Below are positions 24,277 through 38,000 of a stretch of DNA of 64,000 bases, piece by piece. Where the stretch lies: NCBI GenBank assembly GCA_028671895.1, contig CM053796.1, positions 34,284,860 through 34,348,859 of the forward strand, given 5' to 3'. Source of the DNA: Oenanthe sinensis (taxonomy: Eukaryota > Streptophyta > Magnoliopsida > Apiales > Apiaceae). Position numbers and translations under genes: made by a program. Numbering within the stretch: position 1 is the first letter of the stretch; the number at the start of each line of letters is the position of its first letter. The notes under the pieces were generated by a model. It worked only from the letters and a program-made list of their open reading frames with translations, had not been told where the DNA came from and did not search any database.

Positions 24277-24489
24277 ACTTTTGAAGATAACTTATCTTTT
24301 GTATGGGTGTCCAAAACTACAGGCCATCCTATAAATTTTGCAAAATATTTCGCAACATGTTGGGATGTGTAGTACCAAAGGCTCTATTATTTTGGTAATT
24401 TTGCAACAGGAAAGGAGTACGTTCTGATGAAATATATGTATTTATATCTTATGTTTAGTCTGTTTTATTCTGCTGATAATGAATTCAAT

Positions 24490-24960
24490 TGCCGCTGATA
24501 ATGATCTCAATCTGAAGGTCTACTGTGTTGAGACTGGGGGACTTGTCATATTGCAAAACCTCTTAGTGGTTATGCATTTTTTTTGCTATTCCTTAATTTC
24601 ATGGAAAATAAAGAAACACAAAACCACCTCAAAGAGGACTTGCAAAGCTGAGTATCGAAGTATGAGTTATACTACTAGTGAACTCATATGGTTACATGGT
24701 TGGTTGGCTTCAGGATTTAGTGGTTTTTATTCCCACTCCTTGTTGATTTGTTTTGTGATAATTTGTCTGCCGAATATGTAGTTGAAAATGTGGATAGTCA
24801 CAGATTATGTTTGGATAATTTTATTAACGATCTAAATGTGAAGTCTGTTTTGCAATTAGCTAGCTGTTACAGAGGTTTTGTTTTGCAATTAGTTAGGTGC
24901 CACAAAAGCCTTGGGTTCGAAATAACATTTTTTTTTTCAAGATTGGCCGGTTTTCTGATA
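24490..24960 (+). pseudogene. Ty1-Copia RNase H fragment
   Basis: Across shifting frames it reads LNLKVYC, DWGTCHIAKPLSGYAFF, LISWKIKKHKTTSK, AEYRSMSYTTSELIWLHG and CDNLSAEYVVEN. These are the Copia RNase H segments in the correct order. At least three frameshifts and loss of everything upstream make this a dead fragment. It lies about 200 bp past the DDR4 stop codon, so it may be within or next to that gene's 3' UTR. Confidence 0.8.
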
Positions 24961-25530
24961 CCTCCCTGAGTCTACGTTCAACTTTTGGGGATGATGATAT
25001 ATATGTATTTATATCTTATATTTTCTACATGCAATTTAGTGAATCAATTAAATTCATTTGTTTTTTATTTTCAATTAGTTACCGAATATGAGCTGACGGA
25101 ATGAGTAGAGTCCGAGTCGGAGATTCTTTTTTTATTTTTCGCGAAAACGATGAACATTTTATTGATACATAAATCGAATTATATATTTCAAAAAAGTTTG
25201 GTGTTTTGAAGGTTTCTTACATCCACACAAAAGTTTATCATCTAATTGAAAGGTGTGTTTAACTAATTTCATTAGCCGTAACATAAATTACGACTACAAT
25301 AAAAAAATAAATTCCTCATAAAGTTTAAATAATACAACCTTTATATCAGAAAATATAACATCTTTATATAATATGTTACATAAACTCAACAAGTACGTGT
25401 ATACCAAAATCTTTTTCCATTCATTTTTCATTTGCAAGTAATTTTTAGAGCAAATGAATCTGAAGAATATCAAAAAAAATTGAAAAATACAAATAAATCG
25501 ATGAAAATAACATAAATATAAGATTAAATA

Positions 25531-26818
25531 TGAGTTAATCACACAAAAAACAACCAACTTTGATATTGTTAGCAAAAAAATTATTCAAAATTATTTTTAG
25601 TGGATTAACACAACCAAGTTGTATAATTTGTGGGAAAAAAATAAAATTGTTAGCCATGATTAACTTAAAATATCATATTTGTCATTTAACTTTCAAATTA
25701 TTAGCAAAAATATTATTTAAGATTTTTTTTAATAGATTAACACAACTAACTTATATAAATTATAAAAAATACAAAATTTTAACAATAATTAAGTTAAAAT
25801 ATCATATCTATCTTTAAACATAAAATATATATTTCATATTATATATTTAAAAAATATATAACTCAACTTAAATATATATGTACGTGTCGAGTTTTTTAAA
25901 AACGTAAAAAATTTAAACAATTACGTGTAATATTCACCTAAAATTTAACAAAACGTAACTTTATTAAATTTAAATTATAAGATATAATTTAAGATTTTAT
26001 GAGAATAATAAATTTATTTTTATATTTTTTTGTCCATTATAATTTAAAATACCCATTTTCTCTATCAACTGAATAAATATGCTTAAATGTTTTTCTTAAA
26101 ATATAATATTTATTCACAAATATATATCACAATTTATAAACAAAATTGTTACAAAAAATATATAAATAAATTTATTATTCTCATAAAATCTTAAATTTCA
26201 TCTTATAATTTTAGTTCACAAAATTATATTTGTTAAAATTTAAATGAATATTACACGTAATGGATAGACATGCGTATTTATATAAATTAAATAATATATT
26301 TTTAACATATATAATACAAAATACTTTTAATGGTTAAATTGATCAAATTTTGACTGTGATTTATAATTTTTTTTATAATTTTAAAAAAATAAAAATTATA
26401 TTTTAAAATAGATTATATGTACTTTTCAATTTTTTCAATTATATAATTGGTGTAATTTTTAGTTAAAATTTGGTTAATTTGACTGAAAAATTCAAACAGG
26501 ACAGGATATATAAATTGGTATATAGGGAGTTTATATTTATAGATATTATATTTTAATATAGTCATGGTTAAATTTTTTATATTTAATAATTTATAAAATG
26601 TAGTTGTATTAATTCGTCAAAAATAAATTTGAAAATCTTTTTTGCTAATAATATGAAAGTTAAATGACAAATATAAAACTTTAACTTAATCATGGTTAAA
26701 ACTTTTTACTTTTTTCATAAATAATGGAAGTTGGTTGTGTTAATCCATCAAAAATAATCTTGAATGATTTTTTTACGAACAATAACAAAGTTAGTTGGTT
26801 TTTTATGTGATTAACTCA
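25531..26818. mobile_element. Foldback element with about 500-600 bp inverted arms
   Basis: The ends TGAGTTAATCACA and TGTGATTAACTCA are inverted and flanked by TTAAATA on both sides (25524-25530 and 26819-26825). Similarity continues inward: the arm from 25531 to about 26025 matches the complement of about 26155-26818, including AATTTAAGATTTTATGAGA-type blocks near the centre. Each arm contains two diverged copies of a roughly 130-160 bp subunit (AGCAAAAA...GATTAACACAAC...). The loop is about 130 bp. No coding capacity. Subrepeat-bearing arms are typical of foldback and MULE-derived elements. Confidence 0.75.
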
Positions 26819-26825
26819 TTAAATA

Positions 26826-28085
26826 TAGTATAAAAGTCATCTAATATGACATAAAATTATCATAAATGACATATAATCATCGCTTAGATACAGTTAAAAC
26901 GCCATATCAAACAAGGTATTGCTTCGTAGGTACATAAAATTAATCACATATAACACTAAAATAATTCAAAATTTTAAATCTGAACAATATGAAACATATA
27001 TGAAAGATAATTAGTTATGATTTAAAATAAAACACTGATATTAAAAAGTGATGTATTTGAAATTAGGATTTAGAGAAATTAGAATTTAAAAAAGAGAAGA
27101 AAAAAAAAAGAGTATGAAGAGAGGGATAGAAAAGAGAATATATTTAGAATTAGAGTTTAGAGAAAATAATATGAAAAATGAATACGAAGAGAGACGAAGG
27201 AAGAGTGGGTATTCGAGATTCTCTCTTGTGTTTTTTTTTGTGAGAAGTAACTTTCACGTAAATTATTTATACCGAAATACAATTCCCTAAAAAATAGAGT
27301 TATTTCATTTAAGAAAGTTTATCATCTAACTAAAAGATATTCATAAATGCCTCTGAAAATTTAGACAATAAAATTTTAATATCTAAAAACACAATACCTG
27401 TTATAAAAAAATAGAAAATAATTAATATTTATCGGAATAGAATAGAAAAGATAAAGAAACATAACTTTTAGAAGTTACATAATGCAACTATTATTTGAAA
27501 AAAAAACAAGATAAAACTTGTTCATCTGAAGACACAATCATAAAATCTTGAAAAATTCTAATTTTCTCTTGTTACATCGAATGTGTGCTATCATTTTAGC
27601 TCTTCAACGTTGGTAATTAATGGATGAAATGAGCACAATTTAATAGACTAAGAGTGATAGAGGGTTTATCCTTTGTCGTCCCATGTATTTGGTTCGATTT
27701 TGGCTGCACTCGAGAATTTTTTAGAACAAATATTCATTTGTAAGGTTATAACTCAAATTAGTCAATAAAAATAATAATTAATAGATAGAACGAGAGGTTA
27801 TTAATAGATGGAATGAGAGGAGGGAGAGTAATGACCATTTTTATCACAATTTGAAAGAAAATGTTCTTAAATATCACAATCATAAAAATAACACTTTTTT
27901 TCATGTAAAAACGTAACTTTAACTTAAATTTTTAAAAAGCATAATTTTATATTATATTTTCATTGTATAAGATTACAATTATAAATATTATTATTTTCTA
28001 AAATAGTTAACCTGCATAAATGAATAGTTATGAAACAAATTATTTTATTAGTTCATTAATCATGTAAATCAAACTAAACCAAACT
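26826..28085. other. AT-rich intergenic stretch, nothing recognised
   Basis: Contains a purine-rich tract (about 27060-27200). No homology or clear repeat structure was seen. Confidence 0.5.
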
Positions 28086-28089
28086 TATC

Positions 28090-28188
28090 TAGTATATCCC
28101 GCTTATCGCAGGGTCTGGTGAGGGTATGATATACACAGCCTTACCCTTATTCAATGAATAAAGAAACTGCTTCCACAGAGACCCCTAA
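28090..28188 (-). mobile_element. SINE 3'-part fragment (plant tRNA-derived type)
   Basis: On the minus strand it contains GGGTAAGGCTGTGTATATC, ACCCTCACCAGACCCTGC and AGCGGGATATACTAG. This is the conserved 3' region of a widespread plant SINE group (GTAAGGCTGCGTACA ... CCAGACCC ... CACTGGGT). The tRNA-like head was not found. Confidence 0.6.
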
Positions 28189-28396
28189 CTTGTGTGTGAA
28201 TATGTATAACATATGTAAAATAATAATTTGAATAGGAAATATGATACAATAATACCAATAATGACTGTCATAAGTTATTTGTATTTTTCGGTACTTCCCA
28301 ACCTTATGACATTTTACTCTTTATTCCTGAAATTCACCTACCAACCTGCCTAAATGAATTTAAACACTACAAATCATAAGTATCCGAAACAACAAA

Positions 28397-28422
28397 ACAC
28401 ACACACACACATATATATATAT
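28397..28422. repeat. (AC)n(AT)n microsatellite
   Basis: Consecutive AC then AT units about 590 bp upstream of the next start codon. Confidence 0.85.
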
Positions 28423-29007
28423 ACAAGCAAATACACACAAACAGTACCCATACACATTATTCACCAAATACATATATATGCAAAGACGACTTTAAAAGAA
28501 ATTTTATATAAACATATATTTAATTACATAATTTATAAATTAATTGAAATGATGTACAAAACCTGTCCCATTAATCGACTCTTAAACTGCAAAAATTGCA
28601 AAAGCGATTGCAAAGACTCACAATTCCACTGAACACAAATCGAAACAACAATGAAATTTCGAAACAGAACTTGAACTAGAAGAATTAGAGATAAAAAGCT
28701 GTAAATAATAAATATTAAACGTGGACAAGAAGCATGTAAGTAAACAATTCAATCCAATTAAATTGAAGAAACCAAATATCTGTGTGTGTCTGTATAGTGA
28801 GAGGAAGAGACTTGCAAACTTCTCTTAAATAGAGTAGATATCAATATTTGTCCCAACATCGGAATAGTGAAAGACCGCCGGGAGAGAGAGAATGAGGCGT
28901 CCGAAGATCAATTGCTACGTCTTAATCCACTAACAATTTGCACGACTTTGTTTTGTATATTTTAAATAAATATATAATTTAACCCAAATACAAAGATATA
29001 TGTGAAG

Positions 29008-32000
29008 ATGGTAGATAAAGACACGGAGCTTCTCTGTCGAGTGATCATAAACCACCTCTTTTTAGGCCAATTTGAACCCTTCCGAGCCACTCTCCTCACT
29101 CTCCGATCTCGAAACCCTAACTTATCTCGCTCAATTTTACAAACCATTGTTTCGAAAGGCGCTCGATTCGATAACTTGTTGTTTTCACCTTCCTGTCCTT
29201 CTCCTGCCCATCTCACTTATTTGTGTGCTCTCGAATTGCTCCATTTTAATCAACCGTGTCTCGATGTTTGGAGTTTCGGTGTCTATTCGCTCCGGTTGCG
29301 TGCCGAGTTTTTGGTTTGTGTGCAGGTTATTAGCTCTAGGGTAGCTGATAGTGTTGAAAAGGTTCAAGCTTTGGGTGAAGATGTTGAAATTGAGGGGGAG
29401 GTTAGGGTTTTGGCGGGAAATGTGGAGGTTTTTAGGGTTTTGGAGAGGGTTTTGGAGGTGGGATTTAGTAGGTTGAGGCCGAGTGCGGTGGATGAGGGCG
29501 ACGAGGGAGTGGTGGTGGAGTTTGAGGAAGAAGAGTTTGGTTGTTTGAACAAGGTTGTGTTGGAGAATGCGGAGTTGTTTGAGGCGTTGTGCGAGAATGT
29601 GGAGAAGCAGGTTGGTTTAGTTGATAGTGATGAGATGGGGTTAGGGAGGAAGGTGGATGGAGATCATAAGATGTTTAGGATGATTCGGAGGGTTGTGCAG
29701 GTTGCGCATTTGGATGCGATGAGTGAGTGTTTTAAAAACGGTGATGAAGATGGAGTGATTGGTCATTTACGGTTTCTTCATTTGGATTATGGAGTTGAGG
29801 AGTCTAGATACCGGTATGTGTAGTTCGTTACTGGTCAGCTGTATGAAATGTTTATGTGTAATACTTTTAATTTATAACTTTGTGTTTTTATGATGAACTT
29901 GACTGATCCTTTTCATTACAAGTCCAATGGTTTGTGCACAGTACATGCTGTGTTGCTTCAGTGTTGTTTTTGTTCGAACAGACTACTCTCCTTCGAAAAC
30001 CTAAAGCAACAAGATAATGCAAATTAAATGAGAATGTGAATCTTATTAATTTAATTGTGATATTCTTGGTTGTCATCTTGTCACTTGTAGTGGCATCACT
30101 AGCATGGTCTTTAATCTTGTTTACCTTCTCTACAAAATAAACAAATGCACAAATAAAATACCATGAAGGAATGAACAAAGAAGGAGAGGGTCAGTTAGAT
30201 CTAGGTTTTTTCTTTTAGAAGAGCGGCAACAGCACTTGGAAAGTGGAAATGATATAAAGTATAAACATATACCTAGTAGCCTGCCCTAAATGTAATCGGG
30301 TTGGGTTGGGTTAAAAAAAGTCAAACCTATACCCAACCCATAAAAGACGGGTTAAAATATTTTAAACCCAATTATATATCGGGTTGAATTAAATCGGGTT
30401 GGGTCGGTTAATATTAGGGTCGGGTAGGGTCGGTTTAGTCGGGTTTTCTAACCCATGTACACCCCTAATCAAGATCATTAGTATATAACTTTTGTGAAGT
30501 CATAGTGCAAATAGATGCCTTGACAGTGAGAGCTTCCTGTACCTTCGAAAGTAGAGAATGCAATAAATATCGAGCTCGGACAAGAACACTCAAGAAATAT
30601 ATGTAACACTCACAAGGCTACTAAAATTACTAGTTCTATAACTCGTTCTCTTTACTGTGGAGACAAGAAAATTGTAATGAGTTCAGAAGCTAATTGGTGG
30701 AACAAACATTACTCACATTGGAATTTTCTACTAAAATCATATATGTAACTCTGCCATTTGAAGTGCTTAAATACTTTGAGGAACAAGTCATTGGTTTCAG
30801 ATTCTCCCAATTGACCTCATACACCCCTTTTCTATGAAGTGCACTATGTCTTCCAATAATCAACCTCCCAAAAACTGTATAGTCATATATGGTTAGCCGT
30901 TAAGAGCACTAACACCCCTGAAAAATTGACCAGTGTACCAAAAAACTTAGTTAGAGCTCAACACTTAATGAGATTTCTAGAGTGATGTTGAATTACAACT
31001 GTCAGAATCGGGAACTTGTGTGATCCTTTTCAGCTTGTGCAAAGTACTTCCTGTGTTGCTTTCGTGTTTTGTTTATCGAGGTAAAGAGATCAATAGACTA
31101 CTCTCCTTCCTAGACGCTCCAGAAATAAATTTTATAAACTCAAAGAAGCAAGATAATGCAAAATAAATGAGAGTGCAAGTCATAATATAATGACAAAGAT
31201 GAGAGATATCTCGTGCTATGTCTTTAGTGTTTAACTTTAGTGAATTCATTGAACAGAAAGATGCCTTGATGGTGGGATGCAATCTGGGATATAAGAACTC
31301 CTTAAAAAAATATATTTATATACGACTTTCACGAGGCTACTGGAATTACTAGTTCCAAAAATTGTTTTCTTTTCTCAGGAGACGACGAAAATTATCTGTT
31401 CACAATCTAGATATTGGAAAAGTTTACACTTGTTATGATATCTCCATCAGAAGTGTTTTAATCTGTGTAAAGAGCTTATAATCATGTATGTGATACTTTG
31501 CTTTTTGAAGTGCTCTAATACTTCAAGGTACAATTATTGGTTTCAGACTCCTAAATTGACCTTGTTCAGTTATATGCTCTCCCTTTTGTTGTTTTCAATA
31601 GCGTGATTTTGCAAGATCTGGTCAAGAGGGTTTTGTTGAATAAGGATGAATACGGAGACACCTGGCTGGCCATTCGGCGTAAATTGTTATCGATCTACGT
31701 GGAAGCTCTTTCCTCAACCTGCACACGTCTTGTTCAAATGATTCAGGTGGTGAATCTTTCCTAAATTTAATTTGATGCATGTAAGAGCTGAAATGATGAT
31801 GATAGAACTAGTGTTAATGAAAGTGATGATCTGGTCATGATGAATATACAAAATCATATTTCACCCAAGACACCAACATTTTAGGAAAAGAGATATTGTA
31901 TATTTAGCCGTGATGGATTGTTTTTATGAATTTTTTTATCTCAAGTTAATAAGTATATATATATATATACACACAAAAGTTTTATGGAGAACCTTATATG

Positions 32001-35000
32001 GAGTACTAATTGGAGAACATATGTTCTGCATCATATTCTGCTTATTATATATTGCAGAATTTAATGCGGAACATATAGGTCTTCAATTTGTACTTCATTT
32101 AAGGGTACTCCATTGAATTCAACCGTGTGTGACCCTATATGTGTCACAAATTGAAGACCTATATGTGTACTCCATTGAATTCAATGGAGTACCCTTAAAT
32201 GAAGTACAAATTGAAGACCTATATGTGTGTATATATATATATATATTATAGGGATCCTGAGATTAACCTCGGAATACTTTTCCTGAGATCACAACAAATA
32301 CATATAAATAAATAAATATGGTCCTTTATTGTTAAATATTTACTTACCATTTATTTTACTTTGTTTATAAATTAGGAGAGTAAGTAATAAGATAATTACT
32401 ATAATACACTCAAGTCAATCACTACCTTGGGAAACTTTTTTGAGGTCTACCTCAGGGTTTTTATTCTCATACACACACATACACACACACACACGAAGTC
32501 AGATATATGCACAGGTATACACTTATTTTTTAGGGAAAGACTACCTGCTTTATAAAATGACTGTCTGATGCCATTAGTATCTTACATACCTGCATAGATC
32601 ACCCGTAGGCCGTATCAGAGGACCAGAGAAAGCAAGCAAACCATCTTAAAAAAAAGTAAATAAGTAATATGCTGTAATCTATGAATTTTCGCTTGAATAG
32701 GGCAAACCTGTGTTTCCTCGGAGATCTTACACTAATGGGTTCAAACTTCTAAGAGCCTGTCTGGCTAACCTTAAGAAATGAATGAATTCTTTGGAATCAT
32801 ATTATGACTAAGCAGAAGATATTATCTTAATAATGTCACCAATCTCTGCTTGGAGAAGTATGCTTATTAGTAATTTCTTGCCTGCAAATATAATTTTTTT
32901 TATAGTTGTCATTAGAGAAAAAGAAAAAGGATGAGAAAGGACTTACTTAAGAATGATATCTTATTTGGTATATAATGTAATATTTAATTGCAGCCTTAAG
33001 TTGGTTCATCGTTCTTGTATATTCCTAGTTGCTTACTTCAGAATCCTAAGAAAGATCATTTCTGTAGATCAGTTCTCTATATCTAGCTTACACATATTAT
33101 CCTTTGCTTCGTATATTCCTGTTTTTTCTAAAGAATGCTCCTCTTATAACATTATAATTTTTAGTATAAGAAGATTTGATTTCAATAATTTATAAATGTT
33201 TTGTTCAAGTTTGCCCATAACTTTTAAAACAAATTGGGAAACCTATTAACTATAAAGTAGTATGTAATGTGGTAATATTTTATCAATAATTATTCAACAA
33301 CATATATTATTGATATGTAACTAGTAATGTTATATATAAAGAGTTTTAAATATCAAATTGAAAGAGGATATATATACCAGAAGATAAAGACTAATGATTT
33401 TTGTAAATGTAAACTGATTTGGTATTATAAATGAGAGTTTGTAATGTTCAAAGCTCTCAACATAAATTATAATTGTTTGGTGCTTTGGTATTTCCGTACT
33501 ACTATAAGCGAGAGTATATAGATCTTTATAATGGTCAAAGCTCTTAAGTTGAAAGCTAAATTCTTGATGAGTAGCTCCTTGATACTTACCAGGGACTCAA
33601 AAGTCAACTTTTTCCATTTCATGATCTATCGCCTAATGAAATTTAAAGTTGGAACCAACTCAAGTTATAAGGATAAACAAGCAGCCTCTAAGGGTGTATT
33701 TGGTTCGGAGGGCGGGGGGGTTGGGGAGGGTCGGGTTGGTTCTGTCAAAACCCTTGTTTGGATGGAGTTTTAAAATAGGAGGGTTGGATTTCAAAGGGTC
33801 GGTTAAGGGTTGAGTAAGAGTTAGTTTGGATGATATTTTCAACACACAAATCGGGGTGTTGAGATGCTCTGCTCCTCGCGATTTCACTCTCCCCCTTATT
33901 TTCACTTTTACCCGCTCCGTTGATTATGTTGACTACCTGTATGTACTATTGTTAATATATAATTTTAATTGCTAAAATATTATTCTTAGCTTAATATTGA
34001 GCACAATTTAATAATAATATGAGTACTTAGCATTTTGCACCCCTTATCTTTGTGCGCTTTTTCAATTTGTTCTCAAACTATGTTTATTGCACCTCTAGGT
34101 TTCAAATTCGCTTCACTTTGCACCCTTTTGATCAAATTAGTAGGGGTAAAATAGGAAATTATTTATTCAAGTATGGTTTATGGCAAAATGCACCCCATAA
34201 TTTTAAATTTTTGGCAAAGTGTACCTTAACTTAATATTTTTTTTAAATAAATGTTAATATTTTATAAATAACCAAATTGTAACTTCGTAAGTTATATTAG
34301 TTAATATATTATTTAGTGATACTTGTTAAAAGATATACCCCCTCTGTCTTAAGTTACTTGTCCATTTGAATTTTGCATATATTTCAAGGTGTATTGAACA
34401 TATAGTTCAATTAATTACTTTTATTTTTTTGTCAATAAAAATTTAAATATTAAAATTTTATTTATACCACCAAAATTATGCGCAAAAAAATATTTCCGTC
34501 TCCCAAATATCTTGTTTTTAGTGAGTTATGCAAGTATAAGACTTAGATGTAAAGAGAGAGAGAGAATGAGACATAATATTGTACGCATATTAAATTACGC
34601 TTAATATAAAATATTAATTTTTGAATTTACTTCTAAAAAGGAAATTTTTAAATAATTTATATTTTTTGGCATTTTTTCACTCAGAAAAATATTAGCTAAT
34701 ATATATTACAAATGGTTATTTTTAAAATATTTACTCTTGTTTTTAAAAAAATAAAATATTATGTGAAGGTGCACTTTGTCGAAATTTTAAAATTATGGGG
34801 TGCATGTTGTCATAAACCATAATTGAATAAATCATTTCCTATTTTACCCCTAATTTGGTCAAAAGGGTGCAAAGTGCAGTGAGTTTGAAAATTAGAGGTG
34901 CAATATGCCAAGAAACATAGTTTGAGACCAAATTGAAAAAACGTCCAAAGATAAAGGGTGTGAAATGCTAATTGCTCTAATAATTTTATTTTAATATTTT

Positions 35001-38000
35001 ATCATGTTGAAGATTAAAAAGATAGTCAAATATAAATAATTTAAAATTTATTTTTTTCTAAATTTTGCAAAAACTTTAATTTTTTATTTTTAAAATTTAA
35101 AAACTTATTTTATATATTAAATATTTATTAACCAAACTTGACTCCAACCTTCCATCCAAATAAGGTAAGGGTTGAACCCTTCTTACTCAATCCTTACATC
35201 CAAATAAGGTGAAGGTTCAACCCAACCCATCCCTTACTAACCCAACCCATCCATTACCAACCCAACCATTCCCTCCCCAACTGCCTATCCAAACAAAGCC
35301 TAAGTCTCCCCGATAATATAACATTTGACTATAAACCTAGACACCTAGTATTAATAACAATAATGTTCCCGGATGAGCTGCAAGTTAATTCAGCATTTTC
35401 TTTTGTGTGGTGGCTTCTAACAAGAAATCTGTGACGTAGTCTCTTGTGAAAAAAGTATGCCATAGACACCATTTTGTTTACAATTTTTAAAAGGAATGAC
35501 CATAAAACTGTATAGAGTGGAAGTTGCAATAAATGATTTAATTTTAACAAATTTGCAAAAGGAATCACTAGACAAGTTCAACAATATGAATAGAAATTTA
35601 ATCTAAAGAATCCGAAGGGGTAACATGCACACGAATGCTAAAATTGAAGTTATAAGTCTCTATTCTATACAAAATGAACTAAAAGTTACATTTAAAAGAG
35701 GTGTATAGTAAGTAAAAATAATTTTGTTTATATGGCCCAACAAAAACTCTTCATCGTTTTAATTTACCTATAGTCTAATTCAAGGTGTTTACATAAATGT
35801 AGGGCGTAGGGCTGTATATGTAGACTCGAATGTAGTTTGTGAACAAGTTCAATAAGTAGGCTCGTAAATCCATTGGTTCATATAGAATCCATGTCCTAAG
35901 CTTGATAACTAAGTTTGTGACTATTTTCATGAGTGTGCTCGTAAATATAGGTTAGACTGACAAATCGAGTGTGTGTGTGTATATATATATATATATAGGT
36001 TATTCTTATTGCACTGTCAAATCTCTTTCTAGGAGTGGTAAGGTTCGCGTACCTCTTACCCTCCCCATACATTGCTTTAAGAGTGGAATACACTGCGTAT
36101 GTTTGGTTTAGTTATTGGTTCAGGATATTTTGTGAATTTATATTTAGCATGTATCTCATTTTATTCTCAAAGAACAAATAGATATTTCAGTATAATCATG
36201 CTCTGCTTGTTGTATAAGAAGGCTGGCTATACAGAATGACAACCAAAAGTTTAAATCCTTTCTCAAAAGAAAAACATTTATTTTCTCTAGCTCTAGATTG
36301 ATGCTGTAGATATTCATTTCTGATAATACCTATTTTCTATATTCTTCTGATATTTCCTAGATATGTGAAGTTTTTGAATACACAAAAAAACCTAGTTTCG
36401 TTTTTTATAATATTGATCTGGGTGGGCGTTGATATCATGAATTCACTTCCACAGATTATCCAAGATGATATTCTAGCTGAAGAGATTGATATTTACAGAG
36501 CTTCTGGCAGCAATCAAATTTTACCTCCGCTTGAGCGTTTGCGGAATTATATTTCAGAAGCAAAGCCAGAGACAGGGGACACAACTTCATGTTTGAAGAT
36601 GGCAACTTATTCGTGCATGAGGGACTTGTATCATTATGCTCGTGTTTCTGGCATTCATGTATTAGAGTCTGTCATGAATATTGCCTTGTCCGCTGTCAAG
36701 AGGGAGCAACTTCAAGAAGCGAGCGATGTAATTACATTATAACAGTTGTACATGTCTCAATCATTTATCACATTCAAATTGTAATTGATGTGCTGGTTAA
36801 CGTTTATAATGTGCTTTTACGATCTTTTTTCATAGGTTCTCTCACTGTTTCCTCGACTTCAACCCCTAGTAGTTGTCATGGGTTGGGATCTGTTGTCGGG
36901 AAAAACCAAATTAAGAAAAAAGCTAATGCAGCTTCTGTGGACTACCAAATCACGGGCCCTCCAGCTGGAAGAATCTTCCCAATACGGTAATTCACACAAG
37001 GTAATTTTTTTCATATTCTAAACCATCTGATCAGTTACATTTTTGTTTGTTACTAGTTTATCCTACATCATCAGATATTGAAACCTGATTGCTACATGTA
37101 AATGGAATTGGTAGTTATCTTGTGTAGAGCATCTTTGTGATTTTCTATGTTATCAACTGGATCTGGCTACTTTTGTTGCTTGCGTCAATTCTGGCCAATC
37201 CTGGAGTTTGAAGTCCTCGTTGTTGTTGTCGAGAAGAGAACTTCCAAGGAGTGAAGTTGAAGATGTCCATTTTGATACTTTTGTTGAAAATTTGGTGTTG
37301 GAAAGATTGTCTGTGGGAAGTCCCATTCGGGTACGACTCTATATCTATATTTGTAGTTGGCTTATATTTTTGTGGCGTTTCTGTTGTTATTTCTTTGTGG
37401 TAATGCTTTTGCAATTGATTCTTTGTCTTATAAGTTATTAATTATTAAATTAGGAGTACACTACCGTGGCTCTCTATATGCGGGTATGGTGTGTATTTAC
37501 CATTCTAATTTGTTTTGGTTAGTTATATAAGTTAAAGTATTTTGCGGACGTTCTATTTTAAGACACCAATTCTGAGATTGTTTAAAACCTCTCTTGGAAT
37601 CATAATTCAGAACCCATTAGTTTGTGTCTAAAACATTCATATGGAAGTAAAGTCTAGTAGGTACCATGTAATGTCATCTTGTGATATCAAAACCTAGTGT
37701 TTCATTTAGTATTATGCTTTTACAGATCAAGCTAGTACATTTTTTTTTGTGAGTAGTAATCTTATTCTTGTAAAATCTTGATGAGAAGATTATCCTGTAC
37801 GTTATCCTTCTATTTTTTGGTGGTCAACTGCAGAGATGTAAATACTCACCTATGCATTCCTCCACTATCAAGTCTTATCCTTCTCAATAAACTCAAGTTT
37901 CTGCTATTAAAGTTTAGGACTGTGCAGTCTTATGTAAAGAAGGAATGTCGCTAGTCCTCGGAAGACCATCACAGAAGGTCGCGATGAACAAATAAGTTTT

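Noticed and set aside
24479..24781. 100-residue open frame after DDR4 as a separate gene
   Set aside because: It is a frameshifted Copia RNase H remnant, not a host gene.
34337..34520. A third Stowaway element (CCCCCTCTGTC and TTCCGTCTCCCAAA) inside the inner nested element
   Set aside because: Two left-type ends are seen in the same orientation but no inverted right end, so no element can be bounded.
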